From the NCBI RefSeq assembly GCF_000383915.1, contig NZ_KB912942.1, forward strand, positions 4,275,795-4,339,794: a DNA stretch of 64,000 nt, read 5' to 3'. Below the pieces are notes generated by a model. It had not been told where the DNA came from, searched no databases, and was given only the letters and a program-made list of their open reading frames with translations. Source of the DNA: Amycolatopsis benzoatilytica AK 16/65 (GTDB lineage: Bacteria; Actinomycetota; Actinomycetes; Mycobacteriales; Pseudonocardiaceae). Shown here one piece after another: positions 24,744 to 32,287 of the stretch; position 1 is the stretch's first letter, and each line of letters begins with the position of its first letter. The translations under genes and the position numbers were made by a program.

Positions 24744-25639
24744 CGCCGATGCTGGCACCCGGAGTGTGGGGCGTCGTAGCGACCCCGTTCACCGGTTCCG
24801 CCCTGGACGTCGACGAACCGAGCTTGGCGCGGCTCGTGGAGCACTACGCCTCGCTCGGGGTCGCCGGGCTGACCGTGCTCGGCGTGTTCGGAGAAGCGGC
24901 TCGACTCGACACCGCCGATCGGCGCGCGGTTTTGGAGACCGTGCTCGACAGCGTCGATCTCCCGGTGGTCGTCGGCGCGACCGGGCTCTCCACGGCGCCG
25001 GTGATCGAGGAGGTCGCGCTCGCCGCGGAACTCGCCGGGTCGCGGCTGGCCGGGGCGATGGTGCAGGTCAATTCCGGCGATCCGCACGTGCTGTCCCGGC
25101 ATCTCGCCGACGTGCACGAGGCGACCGGGGCCGGGCTCGTCGTGCAGGACTACCCGCTCGTCTCCGGGGTCCGGATCGCGCCCGCCGCGCTGGCCGCCGC
25201 GCTGGCCGCGACGCCCGGCGTGGTCGCGGTGAAAGCCGAAGCCCCGCCGACGACCACCGCGATCGCGACCCTCACCGAAAGTCTCGACGTCCCAGTGTTC
25301 GGTGGGCTCGGCGGGCTCGGGCTGTTGGACGAACTCGCCGCGGGCGCGGCCGGCGCCATGACCGGGTTCTCGTTTCCCGAGGGACTGCTCGCGTGCGTCG
25401 AAGCATGGCAGGCGGGCGGGTATGCCGCGGCCAGGGAAGCGTTCCTGCCGTACCTGCCGCTGGTGAACTTCGAGCAGCAAGCGACCGTGGCGCTGGCCGT
25501 CCGCAAAGAGTGCCTTCGCCGGCGCGGCCTCATCCTGGACGCGGGCGTGCGCCCGCCCGCGGCGTCGTTGCCCGAAGCGCTGCGCGAGCAGCTGCACCGG
25601 CACGTCACCGCGGTCTCGACGATGACGGAGGTTGCGTAA
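24740..25639 (+). CDS. DHDPS-family class I aldolase/dehydratase
   Basis: A 299-residue protein of the dihydrodipicolinate synthase/N-acetylneuraminate lyase family, which forms a Schiff base with 2-oxo acids. The Schiff-base lysine is in VVAVKAEAPPT and the helper tyrosine in VVQDYPLVSG. The usual GTTGE substrate loop is changed to LGVFGEAARL, so it is not a standard DapA. Family members in catabolic operons include hydratase-aldolases, 2-keto-3-deoxy sugar acid enzymes and pyrroline-4-hydroxy-2-carboxylate deaminase. GTG 24740 overlaps the previous stop (GTGA); ATG 24749 is the alternative. The aldehyde it may release would suit the aldehyde dehydrogenase at the end of the operon. Confidence 0.83.
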   Translation: MTPMLAPGVWGVVATPFTGSALDVDEPSLARLVEHYASLGVAGLTVLGVFGEAARLDTADRRAVLETVLDSVDLPVVVGATGLSTAPVIEEVALAAELAGSRLAGAMVQVNSGDPHVLSRHLADVHEATGAGLVVQDYPLVSGVRIAPAALAAALAATPGVVAVKAEAPPTTTAIATLTESLDVPVFGGLGGLGLLDELAAGAAGAMTGFSFPEGLLACVEAWQAGGYAAAREAFLPYLPLVNFEQQATVALAVRKECLRRRGLILDAGVRPPAASLPEALREQLHRHVTAVSTMTEVA

Positions 25640-26412
25640 TGGATCTGGGACTGGCCGGCCGTACCGCGGTGGTCTGCGCGTCGACCGGCGGGCTCGGCGA
25701 GGCGGTTGCTCGTGCCCTGGCTGCCGAGGGCGTCCGGGTCGCGGTCAGCGGGCGGCGCGGCGAACGAGCCCGCGCCGTCGCGGCGGAGCTGCCCGGCGCG
25801 ATCGCGGTCGAGGTCGACCTGACCGCCGAGGAAGGGCCGCAACAGCTCGTCGACGCGGCCCTCGCCGAATTCGGCTCGGTCGACGTGCTGGTGCTCAACG
25901 GGCCGGGACCGAAGCCAGGCACCGCGGCCGACACCACGGTCGCCGACGCGGACCTCGCCCTCGCGTCGCTGGTCCGGCCGCACGTGCGCCTGGTGTCGGC
26001 GCTGCTGCCGGGCATGCGCGAGCGGGGCTGGGGCCGGATCCTCGCGGTCGGTTCGAGCGGGATCGAAGCGCCGATCCCGAACCTCGCCCTGTCCAACCTG
26101 GGCCGGGCCGCGCTGGCCGGGTACCTGAAGACCCTCGCGAGCGAGGTCGCCGCCGACGGCGTAACCGTCAACTTGCTGCTGCCCGGGCGGATCGCGACCG
26201 ATCGGGTCGCGGCGCTCGACCGGGCCAACGCCGAACGGAGCGGCCGGAGCTCCGAAAGCGTCCGCCAAGCCGCGCTCGCGACCATCCCGGCGGGCCGCTA
26301 CGGCGACCCGGCGGAGTTCGGCTCGACGGCTGCGTTCCTGTGCGGCGCGCCTGCGTCCTACCTCACCGGCACCGCGATCCGCTGTGACGGCGGCCTGGTG
26401 CCGACCCTGTGA
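25639..26412 (+). CDS. SDR-family protein lacking the catalytic tyrosine
   Basis: A 257-residue short-chain dehydrogenase-fold protein. The cofactor region reads VVCASTGGLGEAVARALA, a relaxed TGxxxGxG, and the NNAG motif is LNGPG. The Ser motif is there (VGSSGIEA), but the YxxxK site is replaced: the aligned stretch is NLALSNLGRAALAG, with Leu for Tyr and Arg in the Lys region. This matches a known divergent SDR subgroup with the P-I-P-N-L-x-L-S-N signature. ATG 25639 overlaps the TAA of the lyase gene by one base. It may reduce by a different mechanism or be a binding protein. Confidence 0.8.
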   Translation: MDLGLAGRTAVVCASTGGLGEAVARALAAEGVRVAVSGRRGERARAVAAELPGAIAVEVDLTAEEGPQQLVDAALAEFGSVDVLVLNGPGPKPGTAADTTVADADLALASLVRPHVRLVSALLPGMRERGWGRILAVGSSGIEAPIPNLALSNLGRAALAGYLKTLASEVAADGVTVNLLLPGRIATDRVAALDRANAERSGRSSESVRQAALATIPAGRYGDPAEFGSTAAFLCGAPASYLTGTAIRCDGGLVPTL

Positions 26413-26431
26413 CTGTCCGCGAAGGAGCCTC

Positions 26432-27865
26432 ATGACCACCACGGTGCAGCACCTCGTCGGCGGCGAGTGGACCGGCGACCCGGTCCGGGAACGGCACAAT
26501 CCGGCACGCCCCGGCGAAGTCGCCGTCCGCGCGCCCGCCGGCGACAAGTCCACTGTGGACGCCGCACTGTCCGCGGCGGAGCACGCGCGGCGTGCCTGGG
26601 CGGCCACTCCGGCCCCGGCTCGCGGCGCGATTCTCCTCGACGCCGCCGACCTGCTGCGTTCGCGGCACGAGACGGTCGCCGCCGACCTGGTGCGGGAGGA
26701 GGGAAAGACGCTGGCCGAGGCACGCGGCGAGGTGCGCCGGGCCATCGACGTCCTGCGGTACTTCGGTTCGCACGGCTGGCAGCGCACCGGTGGCGTGTTC
26801 CCCAGCGGTACGCCGGGCACCAGCGTGTTCACCCGGCCCGAGCCGCTCGGCGTGGTCGGGCTGATCACGCCGTGGAACTTCCCGATCGCCATCCCGGCGT
26901 GGAAGCTCGCCCCGGCGCTGGTCAGCGGCAACACCGTGGTGCTCAAGCCAGCCGAGCTGACCCCCGCGTCGGCCACCCACTTGGCGGCCGCGCTGGTGGA
27001 GTCCGGGCTGCCGGCCGGAGTGCTGAACGTCGTGCACGGCAAGGGTTCCGTGCTCGGCGCCGCGCTCGCCGCCGACGAACGAGTCCGTGCGGTGTCCTTC
27101 ACCGGGTCGACCGAGGTCGGGTTGCGGCTGCACCGGACGCTGTCCGCCCGGCGGGCGCGCGTCCAGCTCGAAATGGGCGGGAAGAACGCGTACCTGGTAC
27201 TCGACGACGCCGATCCGGCTGTCGCGGCCCGGACGGTCGCGGCGGGCGCGTTCGGGCTCACCGGCCAGGCGTGCACGGCGACTTCGCGGGTCTACTGCAC
27301 CCCGGGCATCCGCGACGAATTCGTCGCGGCGCTGGTCAAGGAAGCAGAACGGTTCTCTCCCGGCGACGGGCTCGAAGACGACGCCGTGATGGGGCCGGTG
27401 GTCAGCTCGGACCAGCTGTCCGCGGACCTGGCCGCGATCGGCCGGGCACGGGAACAAGGCGCCACGATCGCCACCGGCGGCACAGCCGACGGCCCGTTCC
27501 TGCCCGCGACGGTGCTCACCGACGTGGACCACGAGCACGACGTCGCGCGCCACGAGGTGTTCGGACCGGTCGTCGCGGTCATCCCGGCCGACGGCTACGA
27601 CGAGGGATTGGCACTGGTCAACGACTCCAGCTACGGCCTCACCGCCGGCCTGTGCACGCGGGATCTGGCCCTGGCGCACCACTTCGCCGAGCACGCCGAA
27701 GCCGGCGTGGTGAAGGTCAACCGCCCGACCACCGGACTCGACCTGAACGTTCCGTTCGGCGGTGTCAAGGACTCTTCGTCGAACACGTTCCGCGAACAGG
27801 GCCCGGCCGCAGCCGACTTCTACACCTGGTCCAAAACCATCTATTTAGGACACGATCGCGGTTAG
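26432..27865 (+). CDS. NAD(P)-dependent aldehyde dehydrogenase
   Basis: A 477-residue aldehyde dehydrogenase. The cofactor motif ITPWNFPIAIPAWKLAPAL, the FTGST turn, the catalytic Glu in LEMGGKNA and the catalytic Cys in TGQACTATSRVYC are all intact. The PFGGVKDSSSNTFREQG end is close to the alpha-ketoglutaric semialdehyde dehydrogenase branch, so a dicarboxylic semialdehyde is a reasonable but unproven substrate. ATG 26432 follows GAAGGAG, 19 bases after the SDR stop. It is the last gene of the operon; a palindromic repeat lies 66 bases downstream and may end the transcript. Confidence 0.9.
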   Translation: MTTTVQHLVGGEWTGDPVRERHNPARPGEVAVRAPAGDKSTVDAALSAAEHARRAWAATPAPARGAILLDAADLLRSRHETVAADLVREEGKTLAEARGEVRRAIDVLRYFGSHGWQRTGGVFPSGTPGTSVFTRPEPLGVVGLITPWNFPIAIPAWKLAPALVSGNTVVLKPAELTPASATHLAAALVESGLPAGVLNVVHGKGSVLGAALAADERVRAVSFTGSTEVGLRLHRTLSARRARVQLEMGGKNAYLVLDDADPAVAARTVAAGAFGLTGQACTATSRVYCTPGIRDEFVAALVKEAERFSPGDGLEDDAVMGPVVSSDQLSADLAAIGRAREQGATIATGGTADGPFLPATVLTDVDHEHDVARHEVFGPVVAVIPADGYDEGLALVNDSSYGLTAGLCTRDLALAHHFAEHAEAGVVKVNRPTTGLDLNVPFGGVKDSSSNTFREQGPAAADFYTWSKTIYLGHDRG

Positions 27866-27930
27866 CACCCGGCCTGCGCCCGCTTTGGCGAGCTTCGCAT
27901 CCGCCGCCGCGCCTTCGCTGCGGCCCGCTC

Positions 27931-27987
27931 GGTCCGTGAAGGGGTCCTTGAGGGAATCAGATTCCCTCAAGGGGCCCTTCACGGACC
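27931..27987. repeat. Palindromic intergenic element, copy 1
   Basis: A 57-bp nearly perfect palindrome: GGTCCGTGAAGGG at the left, CCCTTCACGGACC at the right, and GGGAATC-A-GATTCCC at the centre, with two mismatched pairs. It lies between the end of the catabolic operon and the MarR gene. The same element occurs three more times in this window, always between genes. Confidence 0.85.
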
Positions 27988-28035
27988 AGCCGCCGCTGCT
28001 AGAAGTGTTCGGACCAGCGGCAGCGGTCGCCGGGC

Positions 28036-28041
28036 TACCAT
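28036..28041 (+). promoter_or_regulatory. Possible -10 of a leaderless marR transcript
   Basis: TACCAT ends 8 bases before ATG 28050, and no ribosome binding site lies between, which fits a leaderless message. Confidence 0.35.
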
Positions 28042-28049
28042 GCATCCCG

Positions 28050-28517
28050 ATGGACAAGGACGCCCTGGCCGAGCTTTTCGCCTCCGCCGCGCTCGGCGCG
28101 CCGGAGAACGCGGTCGGCTTCGTGATGTGGCGAGTCGTGCACCGCTACGTCCGCGAGATCGACCAGGCGCTCGCCCCGCTGGACCTGACCCACCTGCAGT
28201 TCCAGACGCTCGCGCTGGCCGGCTGGCTGAACCGCACCGGCGGCCCGGTCACCCAGTCCGGACTGGCCGCGGCGGGCGACGTCCACCCGATACAGGTGTC
28301 GCAGCTGCTCAAAACGCTCGAAGGCAAGGGTTTCGTGGCGCGCGCCCGCCGCACCGAAGGCGACCGGGCCAACCGCGTCGAGGTCACCAACGCCGGCGCG
28401 GCTGTCTTGCGCGCCGCGATGCCGCTCGCCGTCGAGGTGCAGCACCGGATCTTCGGCGACGAAGGACTGCCCGGCAGCACCCTGCTGAACACGTTGCTGC
28501 GTCTGGACAACGCCTGA
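28050..28517 (+). CDS. MarR-family regulator
   Basis: A 155-residue winged-helix MarR-type regulator. The N-terminal helix (VGFVMWRVVHRYVREIDQAL) leads to LDLTHLQFQTLALAGWL, then the recognition region VTQSGLAAAGDVHPIQVSQLLKTLEGKGFVAR, and the wing RTEGDRANRVEVTNAG. The arginine/aspartate wing tip is intact, so DNA binding is expected. ATG 28050 has no ribosome binding site; the frame is open upstream through the palindromic repeat, but no start there is convincing. The regulated gene is not obvious; it is convergent with the SnoaL-like gene. Confidence 0.85.
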   Translation: MDKDALAELFASAALGAPENAVGFVMWRVVHRYVREIDQALAPLDLTHLQFQTLALAGWLNRTGGPVTQSGLAAAGDVHPIQVSQLLKTLEGKGFVARARRTEGDRANRVEVTNAGAAVLRAAMPLAVEVQHRIFGDEGLPGSTLLNTLLRLDNA

Positions 28518-28566
28518 ACGCGTTGCCTTTCCAACCCCGGCCGCCCGCGCCGGTGCGAGCTGACCG

Positions 28567-29007
28567 CTAAACCTGCCGGGCCGTCGCCATCGCCCGTTCG
28601 GTTTCCCAGAACGCCCGCATCGACACGATCAGCCCCGCGTCGTTCACCCGGTAGACGAACACTCCGTCGGTGTCGACGCGGTACCCGCCGGGCAGGAACG
28701 TGGTGATGGTGCCTACGTTCGCCACCTCGGAACCGGCCGCGTGCGAGTCCCGGATCACGAACTCGAACTTCTCGACGTTCCCGATCGTCTTGTCCCAGAA
28801 CGCGGAGATGCCGTCCGGGCCGTGGTGCCCGGCACCGGTCTCGTCGAACATCGACGGCCCGACCGGGTCCTCGACCACCGCGTCCGGCGCGAACAGCGCG
28901 AGCCAGCCGTCCTTGTCGCCGGCGGTCACCGCCGTCATCGACCTGTACGCGGCCTGGCGCGCCGGGGGCTGCTCCTCCGCCGGATCCCAGCTGACCTCGA
29001 CTCCCAT
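28567..29007 (-). CDS. SnoaL/NTF2-like protein
   Basis: A 146-residue small cone-shaped NTF2-fold protein (SnoaL-like). The diagnostic parts are ALFAPDAVVEDPVGPSMFDETGAGHHGPDGISAFWDKTI, the NVGTITTFLPGG strand and the final VSMRAFWE strand. Such proteins act as isomerases or cyclases on steroid- or polyketide-like molecules, or as ligand-binding chaperones. ATG 29007 lies one base after the stop of the upstream LLM oxidoreductase gene, so the two are co-translated. The KstR-like operator ahead of the pair suggests lipid or steroid metabolism, as inference. Confidence 0.87.
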   Translation of the reverse strand: MGVEVSWDPAEEQPPARQAAYRSMTAVTAGDKDGWLALFAPDAVVEDPVGPSMFDETGAGHHGPDGISAFWDKTIGNVEKFEFVIRDSHAAGSEVANVGTITTFLPGGYRVDTDGVFVYRVNDAGLIVSMRAFWETERAMATARQV

Positions 29008-29008
29008 G

Positions 29009-29884
29009 TCACTCCTCGATTTTCGCGATGACCTCGTCGCCGAACTTGCGGATCGCGTCGATCTTCGGGCCGAGCTCCGCCCCGAACCCGAGCCCTTCGA
29101 ACACCCACGGCATGGTGATCGCGTCCGTGACGCCCGCCTCGGCCTGCTCGCGGAACCCGTCAAGCCCGAACCGGTCGACGCACACCGCCTGGTATTCGAA
29201 CGGATCGCCGGCCCGGCCCTGCTCGGCGAGCAGCGTCTTGAGCCTGCCGATGGTTTCGCGGAGCTGGTCCAGCGTCATCATCGCCGACGACCAGCCGTCC
29301 GCCACCCGCGCCGCCCGGCGCAGCGCGACCTCGGTGTGGCCGCCGATGTAGAACGGCACGCGCGACGGCGGCGTCGGGCTCATCCGCAGCTTGTCGAAGT
29401 CGAAGAATTCGCCGTGGTACTCGACCATGCCGCCGTCGAGGATCAGCCGCAGCACCTCGATCGCCTCGTCGAAGCGTTTGCCGCGCCGCTCATACGGCGC
29501 GCCGCACCACTCGAATTCCTCCGGCGACCAGCCGATCCCGAGCCCGAGCCCGAACCGCCCGCCGGTGAGCGCGGCGACCGAATTGACCTGGCGGGCGAGC
29601 AGGACGGGGTTGCGCGAGCCGAGTTTCAGCACCGAGGTGTAGAACCGGATCCGCTCGGTCACCGCGCCCATCGACGCGGTCGCGACCAGCGGGTCCACCC
29701 AGGGCGTCTCCTCGTCCCAGAAGCGGCTGCCGTCCGGGGTGTAGGGATAGTCGGCGGACACTTTTTCCGAGTAGAAGAGCGAGTCCGGCAGCACGACCGA
29801 GGAGAATCCGGCCTCCTCGGCGGCCTGGGCGAGCCCGGCCAGCTGGCCGAGCGGGTTCATCGCGATCGACAGGGAGAACCTCAT
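29009..29884 (-). CDS. LLM-class (F420-type) oxidoreductase
   Basis: A 291-residue luciferase-like TIM-barrel oxidoreductase, likely F420-dependent. Markers are FSLSIAMNPLGQLAGLAQAAEEAGFSSV at the start, ERIRFYTSVLKLGSRNPVLLARQVNSVAALTGGRFGLGLGIGW in the middle, and the PFYIGGHTEVALRRAARVADGW strand-helix. The sequence is complete and close to family length. It is the first gene of a two-gene unit with the SnoaL-like protein. A TATAGT -10 box and an AAC-GT-GTT palindrome overlap just upstream of ATG 29884, pointing to a leaderless, repressor-controlled transcript. Confidence 0.9.
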   Translation of the reverse strand: MRFSLSIAMNPLGQLAGLAQAAEEAGFSSVVLPDSLFYSEKVSADYPYTPDGSRFWDEETPWVDPLVATASMGAVTERIRFYTSVLKLGSRNPVLLARQVNSVAALTGGRFGLGLGIGWSPEEFEWCGAPYERRGKRFDEAIEVLRLILDGGMVEYHGEFFDFDKLRMSPTPPSRVPFYIGGHTEVALRRAARVADGWSSAMMTLDQLRETIGRLKTLLAEQGRAGDPFEYQAVCVDRFGLDGFREQAEAGVTDAITMPWVFEGLGFGAELGPKIDAIRKFGDEVIAKIEE

Positions 29885-29891
29885 GCGCCGG

Positions 29892-29907
29892 ACTATAACG
29901 TGTTCTA
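29892..29907 (-). promoter_or_regulatory. KstR-like operator overlapping a leaderless -10
   Basis: TATAACGTGTTCTA (29894-29907) is a near-perfect palindrome of the TnnAACnnGTTnTA type used by KstR-class TetR repressors of steroid and lipid catabolism. On the minus strand TATAGT (29897-29892) fits a -10 box seven bases before the ATG. The repressor gene is not in this window. Confidence 0.6.
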
Positions 29908-30013
29908 GTTTTGTCGGCCACCGGCCGATCGGGGAACTCTTGGCAGGGCGCCCGCGTTGTCCGTTTCAGAGACGGCAGCACGCCGTCGCCCCAGATCGAC
30001 AGACGGAGTATCC

Positions 30014-30766
30014 ATGGGCACCGCGATCCTGCTGATCGTGCTGGTCGTCGTGATCGTCGGAGGCGGGCTGTTCCTGGTGCGGTCGCAGGCCGCCGCCAAA
30101 CAGCGCCAGCTCGACGACGCCAAAGCCGACGCGCGCCGCCTGGTCGAGCGCCTCGGCGGCCAGGTCCTGAACATCACCGGCAACGACACTGCGTCGCAAC
30201 AGGCGATGGCGGACGCGAGCGAGCGCTACAACGCCGCCGGTTCGCAGCTGGAGCAGGCCAAGACGGTCGAGCAGGCGCGGCTGGTGAAGGAAACCGCTGT
30301 CGAGGGCCTGTACTACGTGCGCGCCGCGCGTGTCGCGATGGGCATGGACCCCGGCCCGGCGCTGCCGGACGACGCCGAGCGCGAACGCGCCGGAAAGGTC
30401 ACCGAACACCGGGAGGTGGACGTCGAGGGCCAGCGCTACGCCGCTTCGCCCGACCCGGGCCAGGAAACGCCGTACTACTACCCCGGTGGTCGCGTCGCGG
30501 GCCGTCCGGTGCCGCAGGGCTGGTACAGCGAGCCGTGGTGGAAGCCGGCGCTCGTGGCCGGTGCGTGGGGCCTCGGGTCGATGGTCCTGTTCAGCGCGAT
30601 GTTCTCCGGCATGGGCGGCATCGCCAGCGCGTCGGCGTGGGAATCCGGGTACGACGCGGGCCAGGCGGACGCCCTGGACGCGGGCGGAATGGACGGCTCG
30701 GGCGATTCCGCCGACGCCGGCGGGTTCGATGGCGGCGGCTTCGATGGCGGCGGCTTCGACTTCTGA
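30014..30766 (+). CDS. Membrane protein with glycine/aspartate-rich tail
   Basis: A 250-residue membrane protein of unknown function. Residues 2-24 form a strongly hydrophobic anchor. Then comes a long helical, possibly coiled-coil region (AAAKQRQLDDAKADARRLVERLGG, AMADASERYNAAGSQLEQA), and a Tyr/Pro-rich region (QETPYYYPGGRVAG). A second hydrophobic stretch near residues 176-205 is followed by a tail of repeated GGFDGGGFDGGGFD-type sequence. The tail could bind cations or phase-separate, but nothing in the sequence shows this. ATG 30014 follows CGGAG. An unusually long hairpin follows the stop codon. Confidence 0.72.
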   Translation: MGTAILLIVLVVVIVGGGLFLVRSQAAAKQRQLDDAKADARRLVERLGGQVLNITGNDTASQQAMADASERYNAAGSQLEQAKTVEQARLVKETAVEGLYYVRAARVAMGMDPGPALPDDAERERAGKVTEHREVDVEGQRYAASPDPGQETPYYYPGGRVAGRPVPQGWYSEPWWKPALVAGAWGLGSMVLFSAMFSGMGGIASASAWESGYDAGQADALDAGGMDGSGDSADAGGFDGGGFDGGGFDF

Positions 30767-30820
30767 CCGGACACGAGCACGGGCCCGCAGCATCCGCCGC
30801 GGGCCCGTGCTCGTGTCCGG
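30767..30820 (+). terminator. Very long perfect hairpin terminator
   Basis: A 22-bp perfect stem beginning CCGGACACGAGCACGGGCC and its exact complement enclose a 10-base loop. The left arm starts one base after the stop codon of the membrane-protein gene. No T-run follows; stem stability alone would end transcription. Confidence 0.8.
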
Positions 30821-30870
30821 CGGTGCGGTGCGGCACCCCGGCTGGCCAAGCGCCTGCCCGGCCGGATGAG

Positions 30871-30923
30871 TCCGTGAAGGGAACCATCACGGACTCAGAG
30901 TCCCTCAAGGTTCCCTTCACCGA
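30871..30923. repeat. Palindromic intergenic element, copy 2
   Basis: A diverged copy of the window's palindrome: TCCGTGAAGGGAACC at the left, GGTTCCCTTCACCGA at the right, with an ACTCAGAGT centre. It lies between the membrane-protein gene and the convergent nei gene. Several paired positions are changed on both sides, so base pairing is largely kept. Confidence 0.75.
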
Positions 30924-30959
30924 CCGCCGGAGGCGCGCTCCGCTCCGGCGGGCTCGGCG

Positions 30960-31769
30960 TCACGCCGGCTGGCACCCCGGACACCAGTACAGGTTCCGCG
31001 ACACCAGCTCCCGGTGCGCCACCGGCGTCCCGCAGATCAAACACGGCATCCCGGCCCGCCGGTAGACGTAAACCTCGCCCCCGTGCCGGTCCTCTCGCGG
31101 CGCCCGCCCCATCGCCTCGGGCAGGTGCTCCGGCGCGACCGTGTCGATCCGGCCGGCCCGCACGCCGTCGCGCATCAGCCGGACCAGGTCCGCCCAGATG
31201 TCATCCCATACCGCGCGGTCCAGGTCCCGGCCCGGCACCATCGGCGAAATCCCGTGCCGGAAAAGCACTTCCGCCCGGTAGACGTTCCCTACCCCGGCCA
31301 GCACCGTCTGGTCCATCAGCAACGCCGCGATCGTGGTCCGCGACCGCGAGATCCGCTCCCACGCCCGTTCCGGCTTCGCGTCCCGGCGCAGCGGATCCGG
31401 GCCCAGCCTGGCCTTGATCGCGTCCACCTCGGCCGGGTCGAGCAGCTCGCACCGGGTCGGGCCGCGGAGGTCGGTCCAGTGCGTCTTGCCGGACAGGCGC
31501 ATCCGGACCTGGCCCACCGGCTCGGATTCGGGCAGCGGCGCTTCCGCGAAGGTGCCGTACAGGCCCAAGTGGACGTGCACCGTCCCCAATGGACCGTAGT
31601 CGTGGAACAGGTGCTTGCCGTACGCTTCCGCGGACTTCAGCACCTGCCCGTCGAGTTTGCCCGCCTCGGCGGCGAACCGGCCTTGCGGACTGCTGACCGC
31701 GACCGGTCCGCCGGCATATCGGCGCTGGTGGAGACGGGCCAGCCGATGGAGCGTGTGCCCCTCGGGCAT
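30960..31769 (-). CDS. nei: Fpg/Nei-family DNA glycosylase
   Basis: A 269-residue base-excision repair glycosylase/AP lyase. The N-terminal MPEGHT supplies the catalytic Pro2 and Glu3. GKHLFH carries the conserved lysine. The helix-two-turn-helix region is TIAALLMDQTVLAGVGNVYRAEVLFRHGISP. The C-terminal zinc finger is complete (CLICGTPV, then YWCPGCQ). ATG 31769 overlaps the rpiB stop (TGATG). The nei-rpiB-Rv2466c-pepN order matches M. tuberculosis Rv2464c onward, so this is the Nei1 orthologue by position. It should remove oxidised pyrimidines. Confidence 0.93.
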   Translation of the reverse strand: MPEGHTLHRLARLHQRRYAGGPVAVSSPQGRFAAEAGKLDGQVLKSAEAYGKHLFHDYGPLGTVHVHLGLYGTFAEAPLPESEPVGQVRMRLSGKTHWTDLRGPTRCELLDPAEVDAIKARLGPDPLRRDAKPERAWERISRSRTTIAALLMDQTVLAGVGNVYRAEVLFRHGISPMVPGRDLDRAVWDDIWADLVRLMRDGVRAGRIDTVAPEHLPEAMGRAPREDRHGGEVYVYRRAGMPCLICGTPVAHRELVSRNLYWCPGCQPA

Positions 31770-32242
31770 CAGGCCCCCGGCAGGGCCGGCGGGACGCCGG
31801 TGCTCTCGAAGTCGAGCAGCTGCTGGACGCGCCGCACGTGCCGCTCGGCCGGATCCGGCTCGGCGGCCAGGAACGCGTCGACGATCTCCGCCGCCTGCGC
31901 CTCGGTGTGCATCCGGGCGCCGACACCGAGCACCTGGGCGTGGTTGTGCTGGCGGGTCAGCTCCGCGGTCTCGACGCTCCAGCCGAGCCCGGCGCGGATG
32001 CCCGGCACCTTGTTCGCGGCGATCTGCTCGCCGTTGCCCGAACCGCCGATCACGATGCCGAGGCTGCCTTCGTCGGCGGCCACCCGGCGCGCGGTCTCGA
32101 CGCAGAACGCCGGGTAGTCGTCGGCCGCGTCGTAGACGAACGGCCCGATGTCGGTCACCTCGTGGCCCTGTTCGCCGAGGTGGCGCACAAGGTGGTTCTT
32201 CAGCTCGAAACCGGCATGGTCGGATCCCAAGTAGACACGCAC
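31769..32242 (-). CDS. rpiB: Ribose-5-phosphate isomerase B
   Basis: A 157-residue RpiB that interconverts ribose 5-phosphate and ribulose 5-phosphate. GSDHAGFELK binds phosphate at the N-terminus, and GGSGNGEQIAANKVPGIRAGLGW is the active-site loop with the catalytic Glu used by actinobacterial RpiB in place of Cys. The TRQHNHAQVLGVGAR segment completes the site. GTG 32242 is chosen because family proteins begin with this VRVYLGSDHAG stretch; an in-frame ATG upstream would run into the divergent gene. It is coupled to nei. It could also feed ribulose 5-phosphate to the hexulose-phosphate synthase far upstream. Confidence 0.95.
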   Translation of the reverse strand: MRVYLGSDHAGFELKNHLVRHLGEQGHEVTDIGPFVYDAADDYPAFCVETARRVAADEGSLGIVIGGSGNGEQIAANKVPGIRAGLGWSVETAELTRQHNHAQVLGVGARMHTEAQAAEIVDAFLAAEPDPAERHVRRVQQLLDFESTGVPPALPGA

Positions 32243-32287
32243 AGCGGGAGTGTGCCACTCCGCCGCGGACGCGGCATTCTCTGGGGG

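Noticed and set aside
19395..27865. Assignment of the operon to hydroxyproline degradation
   Set aside because: The DHDPS-family and aldehyde dehydrogenase genes fit, but the FAD enzyme is not of the D-amino-acid oxidase type, there is no proline racemase-like epimerase, and the CoA transferase and hydratase have no role there.
27885..28049. N-terminal extension of the MarR gene through the palindromic repeat
   Set aside because: The extension translates the repeat itself (SVKGSLRESDSLKGPFTD), which appears in similar form at the other copies and on both strands, so it is not protein.
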